Shown here: in pieces, positions 1 through 7,549 of the stretch
Layout of the letters: each line of letters starts with the position of its first letter
How positions within the stretch are numbered: position 1 is the stretch's first letter
Assembly: GCA_044464765.1 (NCBI GenBank)
Contig: JBIQKZ010000012.1
Coordinates: 62,001-126,000 of the forward strand
DNA: 64,000 nucleotides
Direction: 5' to 3'
DNA from: JBIQKZ01 sp044464765
GTDB lineage: Bacteria; Pseudomonadota; Gammaproteobacteria; Burkholderiales; Burkholderiaceae_B
Notes under the pieces: generated by a model
Told to the model about the DNA's origin: nothing
Databases searched by the model: none
What the model saw: only the letters and a program-made list of their open reading frames with translations
Program-made: the position numbers and the translations under genes

Positions 1-22
1 CTGGGTCCGTGGCTTCGTCGGG

Positions 23-856
23 TTAGGGCAGGGCTTTCAAGATAGCGGCTGTTTGCGCATCCGGATGCCCGTCGTAACGTTGTGGACGATAGTGCATCTG
101 AAACGCGGCCAGGACGTTCCTGGTGGCTTTGTCCAGCATTCCGTCGGTGGGTGTCTGGTATCCCAGGCGTTTCAGTTGCTGTTGAAACCAGAGGATGTCG
201 GGCAGGCCTTCGCGCTGAAACGTTTGCATATAGGCATCAGCCAGGCTGACATCGTACCAGCGGCCCAATCCCGCCTGCGCCAGTTGCGCCCACGGGAAAA
301 GCGGCCCGGGATCCACTTTGCGTTGGGGCGCGATGTCGCTGTGGCCCACGATATTATGCGGTTTGATCTGATGGCGTTGCACGATATCGCGCATCAGCGC
401 GACAAGAGTGTTGATCTGTGCATGGGAATAGGGCGCCCAGACTTGCCCGGAGCCCCCTTCGTTGACGATCTCTATGCCGATTGAACCCGAGTTCATGTCG
501 GTGCGACCATACCATTGGCTGACACCCGCATGCCAGGCGCGGCGGGTTTCGTCCACAAGCTGGTAGATGCGAGGCGGATCTTCATCGGTGATCAGATAAT
601 GGCTGCTGACATTATGCTCCGACAAGATCCGCAACGAGCGCTCGTTGCCGGTGGAAGTGTAGTGCAGAACCAGGAACTCCACGCGGCTGTTCTGGCTTTT
701 GGCCTGTATGCTGCGATCGATATCCAGCCCTTTTGGGCCGGTGCTTGAGCAGGCGGCCAGAAACATCGCCAAACCCGCCGCCAAACATGCCGACAGAATT
801 CGGTAAGCGGTGCGCAAGGCGTTATCCACAAGGGTTGAGTGACGGATCAGAGTCAT
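23..856 (-). CDS. amiD: N-acetylmuramoyl-L-alanine amidase, AmiD/AmpD-type lipoprotein
   Basis: The 277-residue product should cleave the amide bond between N-acetylmuramic acid and L-alanine in peptidoglycan, working from the outer-membrane side of the periplasm. A hydrophobic leader ends in the lipobox LAAC with the lipidated Cys near residue 36. An Amidase_2 domain follows (about 58-195). Its zinc ligands are probably His65, His172 and Asp182, the last two in HSDIAPQRKVDPG. A peptidoglycan-binding domain of three-helix type closes the protein (about 215-277). This domain order matches E. coli AmiD. The gene lies about 80 bp after the methyltransferase gene on the same strand and may be read from the maf promoter. 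AmpD (cytosolic) is less likely because of the lipoprotein signal. Confidence 0.88.
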   Translation of the reverse strand: MTLIRHSTLVDNALRTAYRILSACLAAGLAMFLAACSSTGPKGLDIDRSIQAKSQNSRVEFLVLHYTSTGNERSLRILSEHNVSSHYLITDEDPPRIYQLVDETRRAWHAGVSQWYGRTDMNSGSIGIEIVNEGGSGQVWAPYSHAQINTLVALMRDIVQRHQIKPHNIVGHSDIAPQRKVDPGPLFPWAQLAQAGLGRWYDVSLADAYMQTFQREGLPDILWFQQQLKRLGYQTPTDGMLDKATRNVLAAFQMHYRPQRYDGHPDAQTAAILKALP

Positions 857-937
857 AAATAAGTCGGTTCGGGACGGCTATGCGGTATGGGTTATGTGGC
901 GGTATGGGCTGAAAGCGGGCTCGTGGCATGGGCGCTG

Positions 938-1657
938 TCAGTGTGCCGCAAGGAAAAGAAAAATCGTGGGATGTTTGTGCAGGGCCGGCGCGGACCGCGC
1001 TTGCCACTTTGCGATGGCATGCGATTGGATCAGCTCGTGCTCTGTGGTCAGGGCTCGCGCAACGCAAAGCCGGGTGTTGCCTTTCAGCGTCTGGATCAAG
1101 GCGGTATACATGGCCTCGTTCCGGTACGGGGTTTCGATGAAGATTTGGGTTTGATGATTTCGTGCAGAGTCCGACTCCCATTGTTTCAGTTGCCGTGCGC
1201 GTTGTGCCGCCTCGACGGGCGCATAGCCATGAAACGCGAAGCGCTGGCCGTCCAGGCCGCTGGCCATCAGGGCCAGCAGGATGGACGAGGGCCCCACCCA
1301 CGGCACGACCCGGATCCCCATGTCGTGAGCCAGGGCGGCGACCTTCGCGCCCGGGTCGGCGACTGCCGGGCAACCGGCTTCCGAGACCAGGCCGATTTCG
1401 CTGACGGACGCATCGTTTAGCCACTGGCGTATTTCGCGCGGATCGGTCTTGGCGTCCAGCGTGTGAATGGTGATTTCCCGCAGCGGGGTGACGGCGCCGA
1501 CCAGCTTGAGAAAGGCGCGGGCGGTTTTGGCGTTCTCGGCAATATAGGTGGTGAGGCGAGCGGCGAGCGCCTGTGCTTCCCCGGGCAGCCATTGCTCAAG
1601 CGGAGCGTCCCCGAGTCCGACGGGGATGAGATGCAGGGTGCGTGATGGTGGAGTCAT
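938..1657 (-). CDS. SAM-dependent methyltransferase, RsmI-like (tetrapyrrole methylase fold)
   Basis: The 239-residue protein belongs to the tetrapyrrole/RsmI methylase fold. It shows the SAM-binding signatures SEAGCP (about 92-97) and VGPSS (about 121-125), plus a conserved FHGYAP segment as in RsmI, the 16S rRNA 2'-O-methyltransferase for C1402. It is shorter than typical RsmI (about 280 residues) and lacks the usual GTLYVV-type N-terminus, so I read it as an RsmI paralogue of unknown substrate rather than RsmI itself. Its ATG overlaps the maf stop by four bases, which suggests translational coupling. Confidence 0.8.
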   Translation of the reverse strand: MTPPSRTLHLIPVGLGDAPLEQWLPGEAQALAARLTTYIAENAKTARAFLKLVGAVTPLREITIHTLDAKTDPREIRQWLNDASVSEIGLVSEAGCPAVADPGAKVAALAHDMGIRVVPWVGPSSILLALMASGLDGQRFAFHGYAPVEAAQRARQLKQWESDSARNHQTQIFIETPYRNEAMYTALIQTLKGNTRLCVARALTTEHELIQSHAIAKWQARSAPALHKHPTIFLFLAAH

Positions 1658-2241
1658 GGCGTGAGCGGGTGTGTAAGAGGGTTAAGGCCGAAACTGCGCA
1701 GCATGCGGGCCAGCGCAATCAGAGGCAGCCCGACAATGGCTGTGGGATCATCGCTGTGTATCGCTTGCATCAGGGCGATTCCAAGCCCTTCCGCCTTGGC
1801 GCTGCCCGCCGTGTCGAAAGGTTGCTCCCGACGAAGATACGCGTCGATCTCGGTGTCCGTCAGGTCTCGGAAGCTGCAACGAGTGACCACATCGGCGGAT
1901 TCGTCGCGCTTGCCGTCGGTGACGCACAATGCGCTATGGAATTCCACCGTTCTGCCGCGAAATTGCCTTAGCTGCTGTTGCGCGCCTTGAAAGTTTCCAG
2001 GCTTGCCTATGGGCGAGCCATTCAGCGTTGCCACCTGATCCGAACCGATGACGAGCGCACCGGGATGGTGTGCCGCAACGGCATGCGCCTTGGCCACAGA
2101 CAAGCGCACGGCCATTTGGTCGGGCGATTCGCCGCTGAGCGCCGCTTCGTTGATGTCGGGTGCGATGGCTTCGAACGGCACGCCGAGCCTGAGCAGCATT
2201 TCGCGGCGATAGGGCGAGCTTGATGCAAGGATGAGACGCAT
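1654..2241 (-). CDS. yceF: Maf-family nucleotide pyrophosphatase (YceF type)
   Basis: The 195-residue Maf protein is predicted to hydrolyse the alpha-beta phosphate bond of non-canonical nucleoside triphosphates in the cytoplasm. The YceF subfamily prefers 7-methyl-GTP. The N-terminal LASSSPYRREML motif and the GSDQV motif (catalytic Asp68) are intact. The later FRDLTDTEIDAYL and KAEGLGI segments are also typical. The gene is divergent from yceD-rpmF across a 58-bp gap; this pairing is the usual context of the YceF branch rather than of YhdE. It leads a three-gene minus-strand set with the RsmI-like methyltransferase and amidase. Confidence 0.92.
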   Translation of the reverse strand: MRLILASSSPYRREMLLRLGVPFEAIAPDINEAALSGESPDQMAVRLSVAKAHAVAAHHPGALVIGSDQVATLNGSPIGKPGNFQGAQQQLRQFRGRTVEFHSALCVTDGKRDESADVVTRCSFRDLTDTEIDAYLRREQPFDTAGSAKAEGLGIALMQAIHSDDPTAIVGLPLIALARMLRSFGLNPLTHPLTP

Positions 2242-2266
2242 AATGGGCAGGTGGGCTGTTATAAGT

Positions 2267-2296
2267 TTGACTGGAAATGGCTGAAAGCGTTATTAT
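2267..2296 (+). promoter_or_regulatory. sigma-70-type promoter of the yceD-rpmF-fab operon
   Basis: A TTGACT -35 hexamer (2267-2272) and a TATTAT -10 hexamer (2291-2296) are separated by 18 bp; each matches consensus at five of six positions. Transcription should start near 2303. That lies downstream of the first possible ATG (2300) of yceD and so argues for the ATG at 2324. Confidence 0.65.
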
Positions 2297-2323
2297 CTAA
2301 TGTTTTCTAGGTCTTGGGCGCAC

Positions 2324-2854
2324 ATGGAAAAGCACTGTACCGATGTGTTTATCGACGTATTTCAGCTTACCAGCCTGGGTTTAGAGGAAACTGGCGAGGC
2401 GCCTTTACAGTATTTTGCGCGAATTGCAGATGGTGTGCAGGCCCAGGATGCGGCTTCGATCGTTCGATGGTCGGTGCGGGGCAGGCTAACGCCTGCGGGC
2501 GAGCGCTTTTTGCAGATTGAGGCCCAGGCCGACATTCAGTTTGAATGCCAGCGCTGCTTGTCGTTTTTTACCAAGACAATCAACGTCTCCAATGTGGTGC
2601 AGGTGGTTGGCTCGGAAGACGCCCTGGACGATGACCAGGACCTCGATCCCGAAGCAACCGAGCGCATTGTCGGATCGCAGCGCCTTGATGTCCTGGCGTT
2701 GATCGAGGACGAGCTCATCCTGAGCCTGCCCTATGTGCCTATGCACGATGTTTGTCCGTCGTTGCCCGGTTCATTCTCTTCAGCAGAAGACCCGGATGCC
2801 GATGCAGTACGCCTTTCGCCGTTCGCGGCGCTGGGCAAGCTTAAGAAAGATTAG
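2324..2854 (+). CDS. yceD: YceD/DUF177 family protein, 23S rRNA accumulation factor
   Basis: This DUF177 family protein (176 residues from this start) is linked in other bacteria to 23S rRNA accumulation and sits almost always directly before rpmF, as here. The conserved central FECQRCLSFF segment with its Cys-x-x-Cys pair is present (around residue 75), as are the acidic LDPEATERIVG stretch and the C-terminal LSLPYVPMH. An ATG at 2300 in the same frame would add eight residues, but the upstream promoter places the transcript start after it. I therefore chose the ATG at 2324. Confidence 0.88.
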   Translation: MEKHCTDVFIDVFQLTSLGLEETGEAPLQYFARIADGVQAQDAASIVRWSVRGRLTPAGERFLQIEAQADIQFECQRCLSFFTKTINVSNVVQVVGSEDALDDDQDLDPEATERIVGSQRLDVLALIEDELILSLPYVPMHDVCPSLPGSFSSAEDPDADAVRLSPFAALGKLKKD

Positions 2855-2918
2855 TTTTTATCGAAACCAACCCGCGGAGAACTTCGCTTACAATAGCGAT
2901 CCGCTTCCAGGAGTCATC

Positions 2919-3101
2919 ATGGCCGTCCAGCAAAACAAAAAGAGTCCGTCTAAGCGCGGCATGCATCGTTCGCACGATTTCATTTCCACGCCTCCCACCG
3001 CAATCGAGCCCAGCACCGGCGAATTGCATCTGCGCCACCATATCAGCCCCAATGGGGTCTATCGTGGACGCAAAGTCATTAAAACGAAAAACGACGAGTA
3101 A
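2919..3101 (+). CDS. rpmF: 50S ribosomal protein L32
   Basis: This 60-residue protein begins MAVQQNKKSPSKRGMHRSHD, the universal L32 N-terminus, and is a structural component of the large ribosomal subunit. It lacks the four cysteines of zinc-binding L32 forms, so it is the zinc-independent type. A good ribosome binding site (CCAGGAG) lies eight bases upstream of the ATG. It sits between yceD and plsX, the standard proteobacterial arrangement that links ribosome and phospholipid synthesis genes. Confidence 0.97.
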   Translation: MAVQQNKKSPSKRGMHRSHDFISTPPTAIEPSTGELHLRHHISPNGVYRGRKVIKTKNDE

Positions 3102-3141
3102 TCAGCCCGGTTTCCGGCGTTTCGCCTAGATTGCGCGCTTG

Positions 3142-4224
3142 ATGTCGACAGCTAATATTCGTATTGCCATTGACTGCATGGGCGGCGACGTCGGATTGCC
3201 GGTGACAGTGGCAGCCGCCTGCCAGTTTGCACGGCGTCATCCTGATACGCGCTTTCTTCTGGTCGGCGACGTCCAGGCCATTCACGAGCACCTGCGGTCG
3301 CAGGGCAGTGTCAGCGATGCTTGGTATCAAGTCGTGCCGGCGTCCGAAGTGATCGCTATGGACGATCCTGTCGAGATCGCTCTGCGACGCAAGAAAGATT
3401 CGTCCATGCGGGTCGCGGTGCAGGCTGTCAAGGACGGTTTGGCCGACGCCTGTATTTCCGCCGGCAATACAGGCGCCTGGATGGCGATTTCACGGTATGT
3501 CTTAAAAACGCTGGATGGCATCGACCGTCCGGCCATCGCTACGTCCATTCCCAATCAGAAGGGCGAGGCCACCACCATGCTCGACCTGGGCGCCAATGTG
3601 GATTGCTCGGCAGAGCACCTGCTGCAGTTCGCCATCATGGGCACTGCTTTGGTTACCTCTTTGTATGGGCAGGAACGGCCGACGGTGGGTTTGCTGAATA
3701 TCGGCGAAGAGGTCATCAAGGGCAATGAGGTCGTCAAGCAGGCGGCCGAATTATTGCGCGCCAGCGGCCTTAACTTTTACGGCAACGTCGAGGGCGATGA
3801 CATCTGCAAGGGTACAGTCGATGTTATTGTGTGCGATGGCTTTGTAGGCAATGTCGTGCTCAAGTCGATTGAAGGTTTGGCCAAAATGGTCAGCACCATG
3901 ATGCGCGCCGAGTTCAACCGAACTTTGCTTTCCCAGGCGGCGGGCCTGGTTGCCACGCCGGTGCTCAATCGATTCAGGGATCAGGTAGATAGTCGTCGCT
4001 ACAATGGAGCGGCGTTGCTCGGCCTGCGCGGTATTGTGATAAAAAGCCATGGGTCGGCTGATATCTATGCTTTCGATTGCGCCTTGCAGCGCGCCCGCGA
4101 GGCGGTGCTGAACGACTTGCTCCAGGGAACGACGCAGGCTATTGATCGGTTGCGCCAAAGTTTACAAGCCGCCGACGTGCGGTCGGCGAAGTTTGACAAC
4201 GATTTTTCACAGCCCGTGCAATAA
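3142..4224 (+). CDS. plsX: phosphate acyltransferase PlsX
   Basis: PlsX makes acyl-phosphate from acyl-ACP and inorganic phosphate, the first step of the PlsX/PlsY route to phosphatidic acid, at the cytoplasmic face of the membrane. The 360-residue product has the family N-terminus IAIDCMGGDVG, SAGNTGAWMA (about 108-117) and the DGFVGNVVLKS segment near residue 234. A TTG one codon upstream (3139) could also serve as start, but ATG at 3142 is the simpler choice; no strong ribosome binding site precedes either. It opens the fatty-acid gene run. Confidence 0.96.
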   Translation: MSTANIRIAIDCMGGDVGLPVTVAAACQFARRHPDTRFLLVGDVQAIHEHLRSQGSVSDAWYQVVPASEVIAMDDPVEIALRRKKDSSMRVAVQAVKDGLADACISAGNTGAWMAISRYVLKTLDGIDRPAIATSIPNQKGEATTMLDLGANVDCSAEHLLQFAIMGTALVTSLYGQERPTVGLLNIGEEVIKGNEVVKQAAELLRASGLNFYGNVEGDDICKGTVDVIVCDGFVGNVVLKSIEGLAKMVSTMMRAEFNRTLLSQAAGLVATPVLNRFRDQVDSRRYNGAALLGLRGIVIKSHGSADIYAFDCALQRAREAVLNDLLQGTTQAIDRLRQSLQAADVRSAKFDNDFSQPVQ

Positions 4225-4247
4225 GCTTCGGGGTGTTGGATGCTGAT

Positions 4248-5222
4248 ATGCCTTATGCAAAAATAGTCGGTTCGGGGGGCTGCCTGCCGCCACGCGTGGT
4301 TTCCAATGATGCTCTTGCCGCCGATCTGGCGACACGGGGCGTCGAAACCTCTGACGAGTGGATCGTCGAGCGCACGGGTATCCGGCAGCGGCACATTGCC
4401 GATCCCGGCACCACGTCCAGTATGTTGGCCACCAAGGCGGCCACGCTTGCGCTGGATGATGCAGGCGTCAAGGCAGACGAGGTCGATTTGATTATCGTCG
4501 CCACTTCCACCCCCGACTTTATTTTCCCCAGCACCGCCTGTTTAGTGCAGGCCAATCTGGGGATTCGCGGCTGCCCGGCATTCGACGTGCAGGCGGTTTG
4601 TAGTGGGTTCGTATACGCGCTGACCACCGCTGAAACCTTTATCCGTGCGGGCCGGGCCTCCACGGCTTTGGTCATTGGCGCCGAGGTCTTTTCCACCATC
4701 CTCGATTGGAACGATCGCCGCACATGCGTGCTGTTTGGCGATGGCGCAGGGGCGGTGGTCGTCAAGGCGTCCGACGAACCCGGCATCATGGGCATTCAGA
4801 TCAGCGCGGACGGCAGTCACCAGAATATCCTGAACGCCGCTGGTTCCGTGTGCAACGGTGTCGTCACCGGGGATCCCTTTCTGCGCATGGACGGCCAGGC
4901 GGTGTTCAAGCTCGCCGTCAATTCGTTGGCGCAATCAGCCAAAGACGTGTGCGAAGAAGCAGGTATCGCGCTGGATGAGATCGACTGGATGGTGCCCCAC
5001 CAAGCCAACGTCCGCATTCTTAATTTCCTGGGCCGCAAGCTGGGCATACCTTCTGAAAAGCTTATCGTCACTTTGGACAAGCATGCCAACACGTCGGCGG
5101 CCAGCGTTCCGCTGGCGCTCGATGTCGCCCGGCGCGACGGGCGAATCAAGGCGGGCGACCTGGTATTGATGCAAGGGGTTGGGGGCGGCTTTACCTGGGG
5201 TTCCATACTGGCCCGAATGTGA
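4248..5222 (+). CDS. fabH: beta-ketoacyl-ACP synthase III
   Basis: FabH condenses acetyl-CoA with malonyl-ACP to start each fatty-acid chain in the cytoplasm. The catalytic triad is complete: Cys118 in QAVCSGF, His251 in VPHQANVRI and Asn281 in KHANTSAAS. The protein has 324 residues, the normal length. The frame is open upstream to a GTG at 4233, but the ATG at 4248 gives the family N-terminus MPYAKIVGSGG. It lies 23 bp after plsX and upstream of fabD. Confidence 0.97.
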   Translation: MPYAKIVGSGGCLPPRVVSNDALAADLATRGVETSDEWIVERTGIRQRHIADPGTTSSMLATKAATLALDDAGVKADEVDLIIVATSTPDFIFPSTACLVQANLGIRGCPAFDVQAVCSGFVYALTTAETFIRAGRASTALVIGAEVFSTILDWNDRRTCVLFGDGAGAVVVKASDEPGIMGIQISADGSHQNILNAAGSVCNGVVTGDPFLRMDGQAVFKLAVNSLAQSAKDVCEEAGIALDEIDWMVPHQANVRILNFLGRKLGIPSEKLIVTLDKHANTSAASVPLALDVARRDGRIKAGDLVLMQGVGGGFTWGSILARM

Positions 5223-5295
5223 TATTTGGCGGGGCCTGAAGCCCACCGGCCCAGATTCCGGCCTTGCCTTCAAATATAACGAAAAGACAAACGAT

Positions 5296-6228
5296 ATGAA
5301 AACAGCATTTGTATTTCCCGGACAGGGATCGCAAGCCGTTGGCATGCTTGATGCCTGGGACGGCAACACAGCGGTGGCGCAATCCATCGAACAGTCCTCG
5401 CACGCTTTGGGGCAAGATCTTGCCGCATTGATCCATACCGGGCCGGCTGAACAGCTCAATCTTACGACCAACACCCAGCCGGTCATGCTGGCCGCCGCGC
5501 TCGCCATCTATCGAGCCTGGCAAGCGGCAGGCGGTCCTGAGCCCGCCGTGGTGGCGGGGCATAGTTTGGGTGAGTACTCAGCGCTGGCCGCTGTCGGTGC
5601 GCTGTCTCCCGACGACGCTGTGCGAATTGTGCGTATTCGTGCCGACGCCATGCAGCAGGCTGTGCCTGTTGGTCAGGGCGGCATGGCGGCGATTCTCGGT
5701 TTGGACGATGATGCCGTGCTGGCGGCCTGCGCTCAGGCAGCCCAGGGCCAGATCGTCGAGGCGGTCAATTTCAATGCGCCCGCACAAGTGGTCATTGCCG
5801 GGCACAAAGAGGCCGTTGAACGTGCTTGCGAACTTGCCCGGCAGGCCGGAGCCAAGCGCGCGCTGGTCTTGCCTGTTTCGGCGCCGTTTCACTCAAGTCT
5901 GTTGCGCCTCGCTGCGCAGGTGCTCGCTGACGCCTTGGCGCAAATCGAGTTGCGTTCACCCGCCATTCCGTTGATCAACAACGTAGACGTGTCAAGTCCC
6001 ACCGACCCGGCTGCGATCCGGGATGCGTTGATCCGACAGGCGTGGAACCCTGTGCGGTGGGTAGAAACCATACAGGCCATGAAGGCGCAAGGTGTTACAC
6101 ATATTGTCGAGTGCGGCCCGGGCAAGGTCCTGACGGGGCTGGTCAAGCGTATCGATCGCGATATCACCGCCTTGGCCGTGACCGATCCGGCCTCGCTTGA
6201 GACGGCATTGGAAACGCTTAAGGCATAA
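5296..6228 (+). CDS. fabD: malonyl-CoA:ACP transacylase
   Basis: FabD moves malonyl groups from CoA to acyl carrier protein to supply chain elongation. The 310-residue protein begins KTAFVFPGQGSQ, carries the nucleophile Ser90 in GHSLGE and the catalytic His in the SAPFHSSLL segment near residue 199. The frame is open upstream to within fabH, but only the ATG at 5296 gives the conserved start. The gap from fabH is 73 bp. Confidence 0.97.
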   Translation: MKTAFVFPGQGSQAVGMLDAWDGNTAVAQSIEQSSHALGQDLAALIHTGPAEQLNLTTNTQPVMLAAALAIYRAWQAAGGPEPAVVAGHSLGEYSALAAVGALSPDDAVRIVRIRADAMQQAVPVGQGGMAAILGLDDDAVLAACAQAAQGQIVEAVNFNAPAQVVIAGHKEAVERACELARQAGAKRALVLPVSAPFHSSLLRLAAQVLADALAQIELRSPAIPLINNVDVSSPTDPAAIRDALIRQAWNPVRWVETIQAMKAQGVTHIVECGPGKVLTGLVKRIDRDITALAVTDPASLETALETLKA

Positions 6229-6252
6229 AGATAAGGGTAAGGGAGAACCAAC

Positions 6253-6993
6253 ATGAACGACAAGGAACTGGAAGGCAAGATCGCCTTGGTGACCGGCGCC
6301 ACCCGGGGGATAGGGAAGGCGATCGCGCAGGAATTGGCTGCGCGGGGCGCGATCGTGGTGGGAACCGCCACATCCGAGGCCGGGGCGCAGGCCATTACTG
6401 AACAATTGGCGGCCAGCGGTGGGCGTGGTGTCGTGCTGGATGTGAACGACGTAACCCAGTGCGAAGCGCTGATTGCCGACCTTGCCCAACAGAATGGGCC
6501 GCATATCCTGGTCAATAATGCCGGTATCACCCGGGACACATTGGCCATGCGGATGAAAGACGATGACTGGGATTCGGTGCTCGACACAAACTTGTCCGCC
6601 GTCTTTCGTTTGTCGCGCGGTGTCCTGAAAACCATGATGAAAGCGCGCGCCGGGCGTATTATTAACATTACGTCCATTGTCGGCTCCAGCGGCAACCCTG
6701 GGCAGGCCAACTACGCGGCGGCAAAAGCGGGCGTCGCGGGCATGGCAAAGGCCCTGGCTCGCGAATTGGGCAGCCGTAACATCACGGTTAATTGTGTTTC
6801 GCCCGGTTTTATCGAAACCGACATGACCCGGGCGCTTAGTGAAGCCCAGGCTGCTGCCCTGTTAACGCAAATTCCGCTCGGTCGGCTGGGGTCTCCCGCC
6901 GACGTGGCCCATGCGGTCGCCTTCTTGGCTGGTCCGCACGCAGGCTACATCACGGGGGCCACCCTCCATGTAAATGGCGGGATGTACATGTAA
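6253..6993 (+). CDS. fabG: 3-oxoacyl-ACP reductase
   Basis: FabG is the NADPH-dependent reductase of the elongation cycle. It is a 246-residue classical short-chain dehydrogenase with the cofactor loop TGATRGIG (14-21), the NNAG motif (88-91) and the active-site set Ser141, Tyr154 and Lys158 in the GNPGQANYAAAK context. The C-terminal GATLHVNGGMYM is diagnostic for FabG rather than other short-chain dehydrogenases. GGGAGAA is a clear ribosome binding site upstream of the ATG. It lies 24 bp after fabD. Confidence 0.97.
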   Translation: MNDKELEGKIALVTGATRGIGKAIAQELAARGAIVVGTATSEAGAQAITEQLAASGGRGVVLDVNDVTQCEALIADLAQQNGPHILVNNAGITRDTLAMRMKDDDWDSVLDTNLSAVFRLSRGVLKTMMKARAGRIINITSIVGSSGNPGQANYAAAKAGVAGMAKALARELGSRNITVNCVSPGFIETDMTRALSEAQAAALLTQIPLGRLGSPADVAHAVAFLAGPHAGYITGATLHVNGGMYM

Positions 6994-7130
6994 AGAACCG
7001 AACAGGGTAAAATCTGTTCACCCAGAGGTGTTGCTCGCATCAACATAGCGTATAAACTATGCAAAATCTTGTTTTAACGGGCAACGCTATTTTTTTGTCA
7101 TAGTCAACTGCTATACCTTACGGTTTTGGC

Positions 7131-7136
7131 TATAAT
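7131..7136 (+). promoter_or_regulatory. candidate acpP promoter, -10 element
   Basis: A perfect TATAAT lies 32 bp before the acpP ATG in the 175-bp AT-rich gap between fabG and acpP. No good -35 is seen at 16-18 bp spacing; a TTGTCA occurs further upstream (7095-7100), too far away to pair normally. A separate promoter fits the very high expression acpP needs. Confidence 0.5.
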
Positions 7137-7168
7137 TTCGCGGGAATTTTCCCAACTTGGAGATCTGC

Positions 7169-7405
7169 ATGGAAAGCATCGAACAGCGCGTCAAGAAGAT
7201 CGTCGCTGAACAACTTGGCGTCAACGAAGCCGAGATCAAGAACGAATCTTCATTCCTTGACGACCTCGGTGCCGATTCGCTCGATATGGTCGAGCTTGTG
7301 ATGGCACTTGAAGATGAATTCGAAACTGAAATTCCCGACGAAGAAGCCGAAAAAATCACGACGGTTCAGCAAGCTGTCGACTACATCACGTCGCACAGCA
7401 AATAA
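7169..7405 (+). CDS. acpP: acyl carrier protein
   Basis: This 78-residue acidic carrier protein holds growing acyl chains on a 4'-phosphopantetheine arm attached to Ser37 in the motif GADSLDMVEL. It is nearly identical in length and sequence to other betaproteobacterial AcpP proteins. A GGAG ribosome binding site lies seven bases before the ATG at 7169; a TTG at 7157 in frame is unlikely. It is preceded by its own likely promoter and followed by three stem-loops, which would allow higher expression than its fab neighbours. Confidence 0.98.
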   Translation: MESIEQRVKKIVAEQLGVNEAEIKNESSFLDDLGADSLDMVELVMALEDEFETEIPDEEAEKITTVQQAVDYITSHSK

Positions 7406-7423
7406 TAATCACTACATGGCCTA

Positions 7424-7443
7424 AACGCGGCGTCAGCCGCGTT
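7424..7443 (+). repeat. perfect stem-loop after acpP
   Basis: An 8-bp perfect inverted repeat, AACGCGGC with GCCGCGTT, closes a GTCA tetraloop. It lies 18 bp past the acpP stop and has no U-tract, so it may protect the acpP message 3' end rather than terminate. Confidence 0.6.
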
Positions 7444-7473
7444 ACGCCAGGCGGTAGCGGCAGCAACCCGTCG

Positions 7474-7496
7474 TCATGCCCGGTTCTCGGGCATGA
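7474..7496 (+). repeat. second perfect stem-loop between acpP and fabF
   Basis: CATGCCCG (7475-7482) pairs with CGGGCATG (7488-7495) around a five-base loop, and the flanking T and A extend the stem to 9 bp. There is no T-run directly after it. Confidence 0.6.
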
Positions 7497-7533
7497 GCGG
7501 CGACAAAGGGTGTTTGCTTCTAGCCGCTTTTTT
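7496..7533 (+). terminator. rho-independent terminator or attenuator between acpP and fabF
   Basis: AGCGGC (7496-7501) pairs with GCCGCT (7523-7528), followed directly by a run of T residues to 7533. A CAAA/TTTG helper stem can form inside the loop. It lies 17 bp before the fabF start, so it probably lowers read-through from the abundant acpP transcript into fabF. Confidence 0.6.
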
Positions 7534-7549
7534 ATTTAGGGGGTCTTCC

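Noticed and set aside
822..1592. 256-codon Arg/Pro-rich frame antisense to nothing but overlapping the methyltransferase gene
   Set aside because: Composition is typical of an out-of-frame shadow of the real gene in the same strand.
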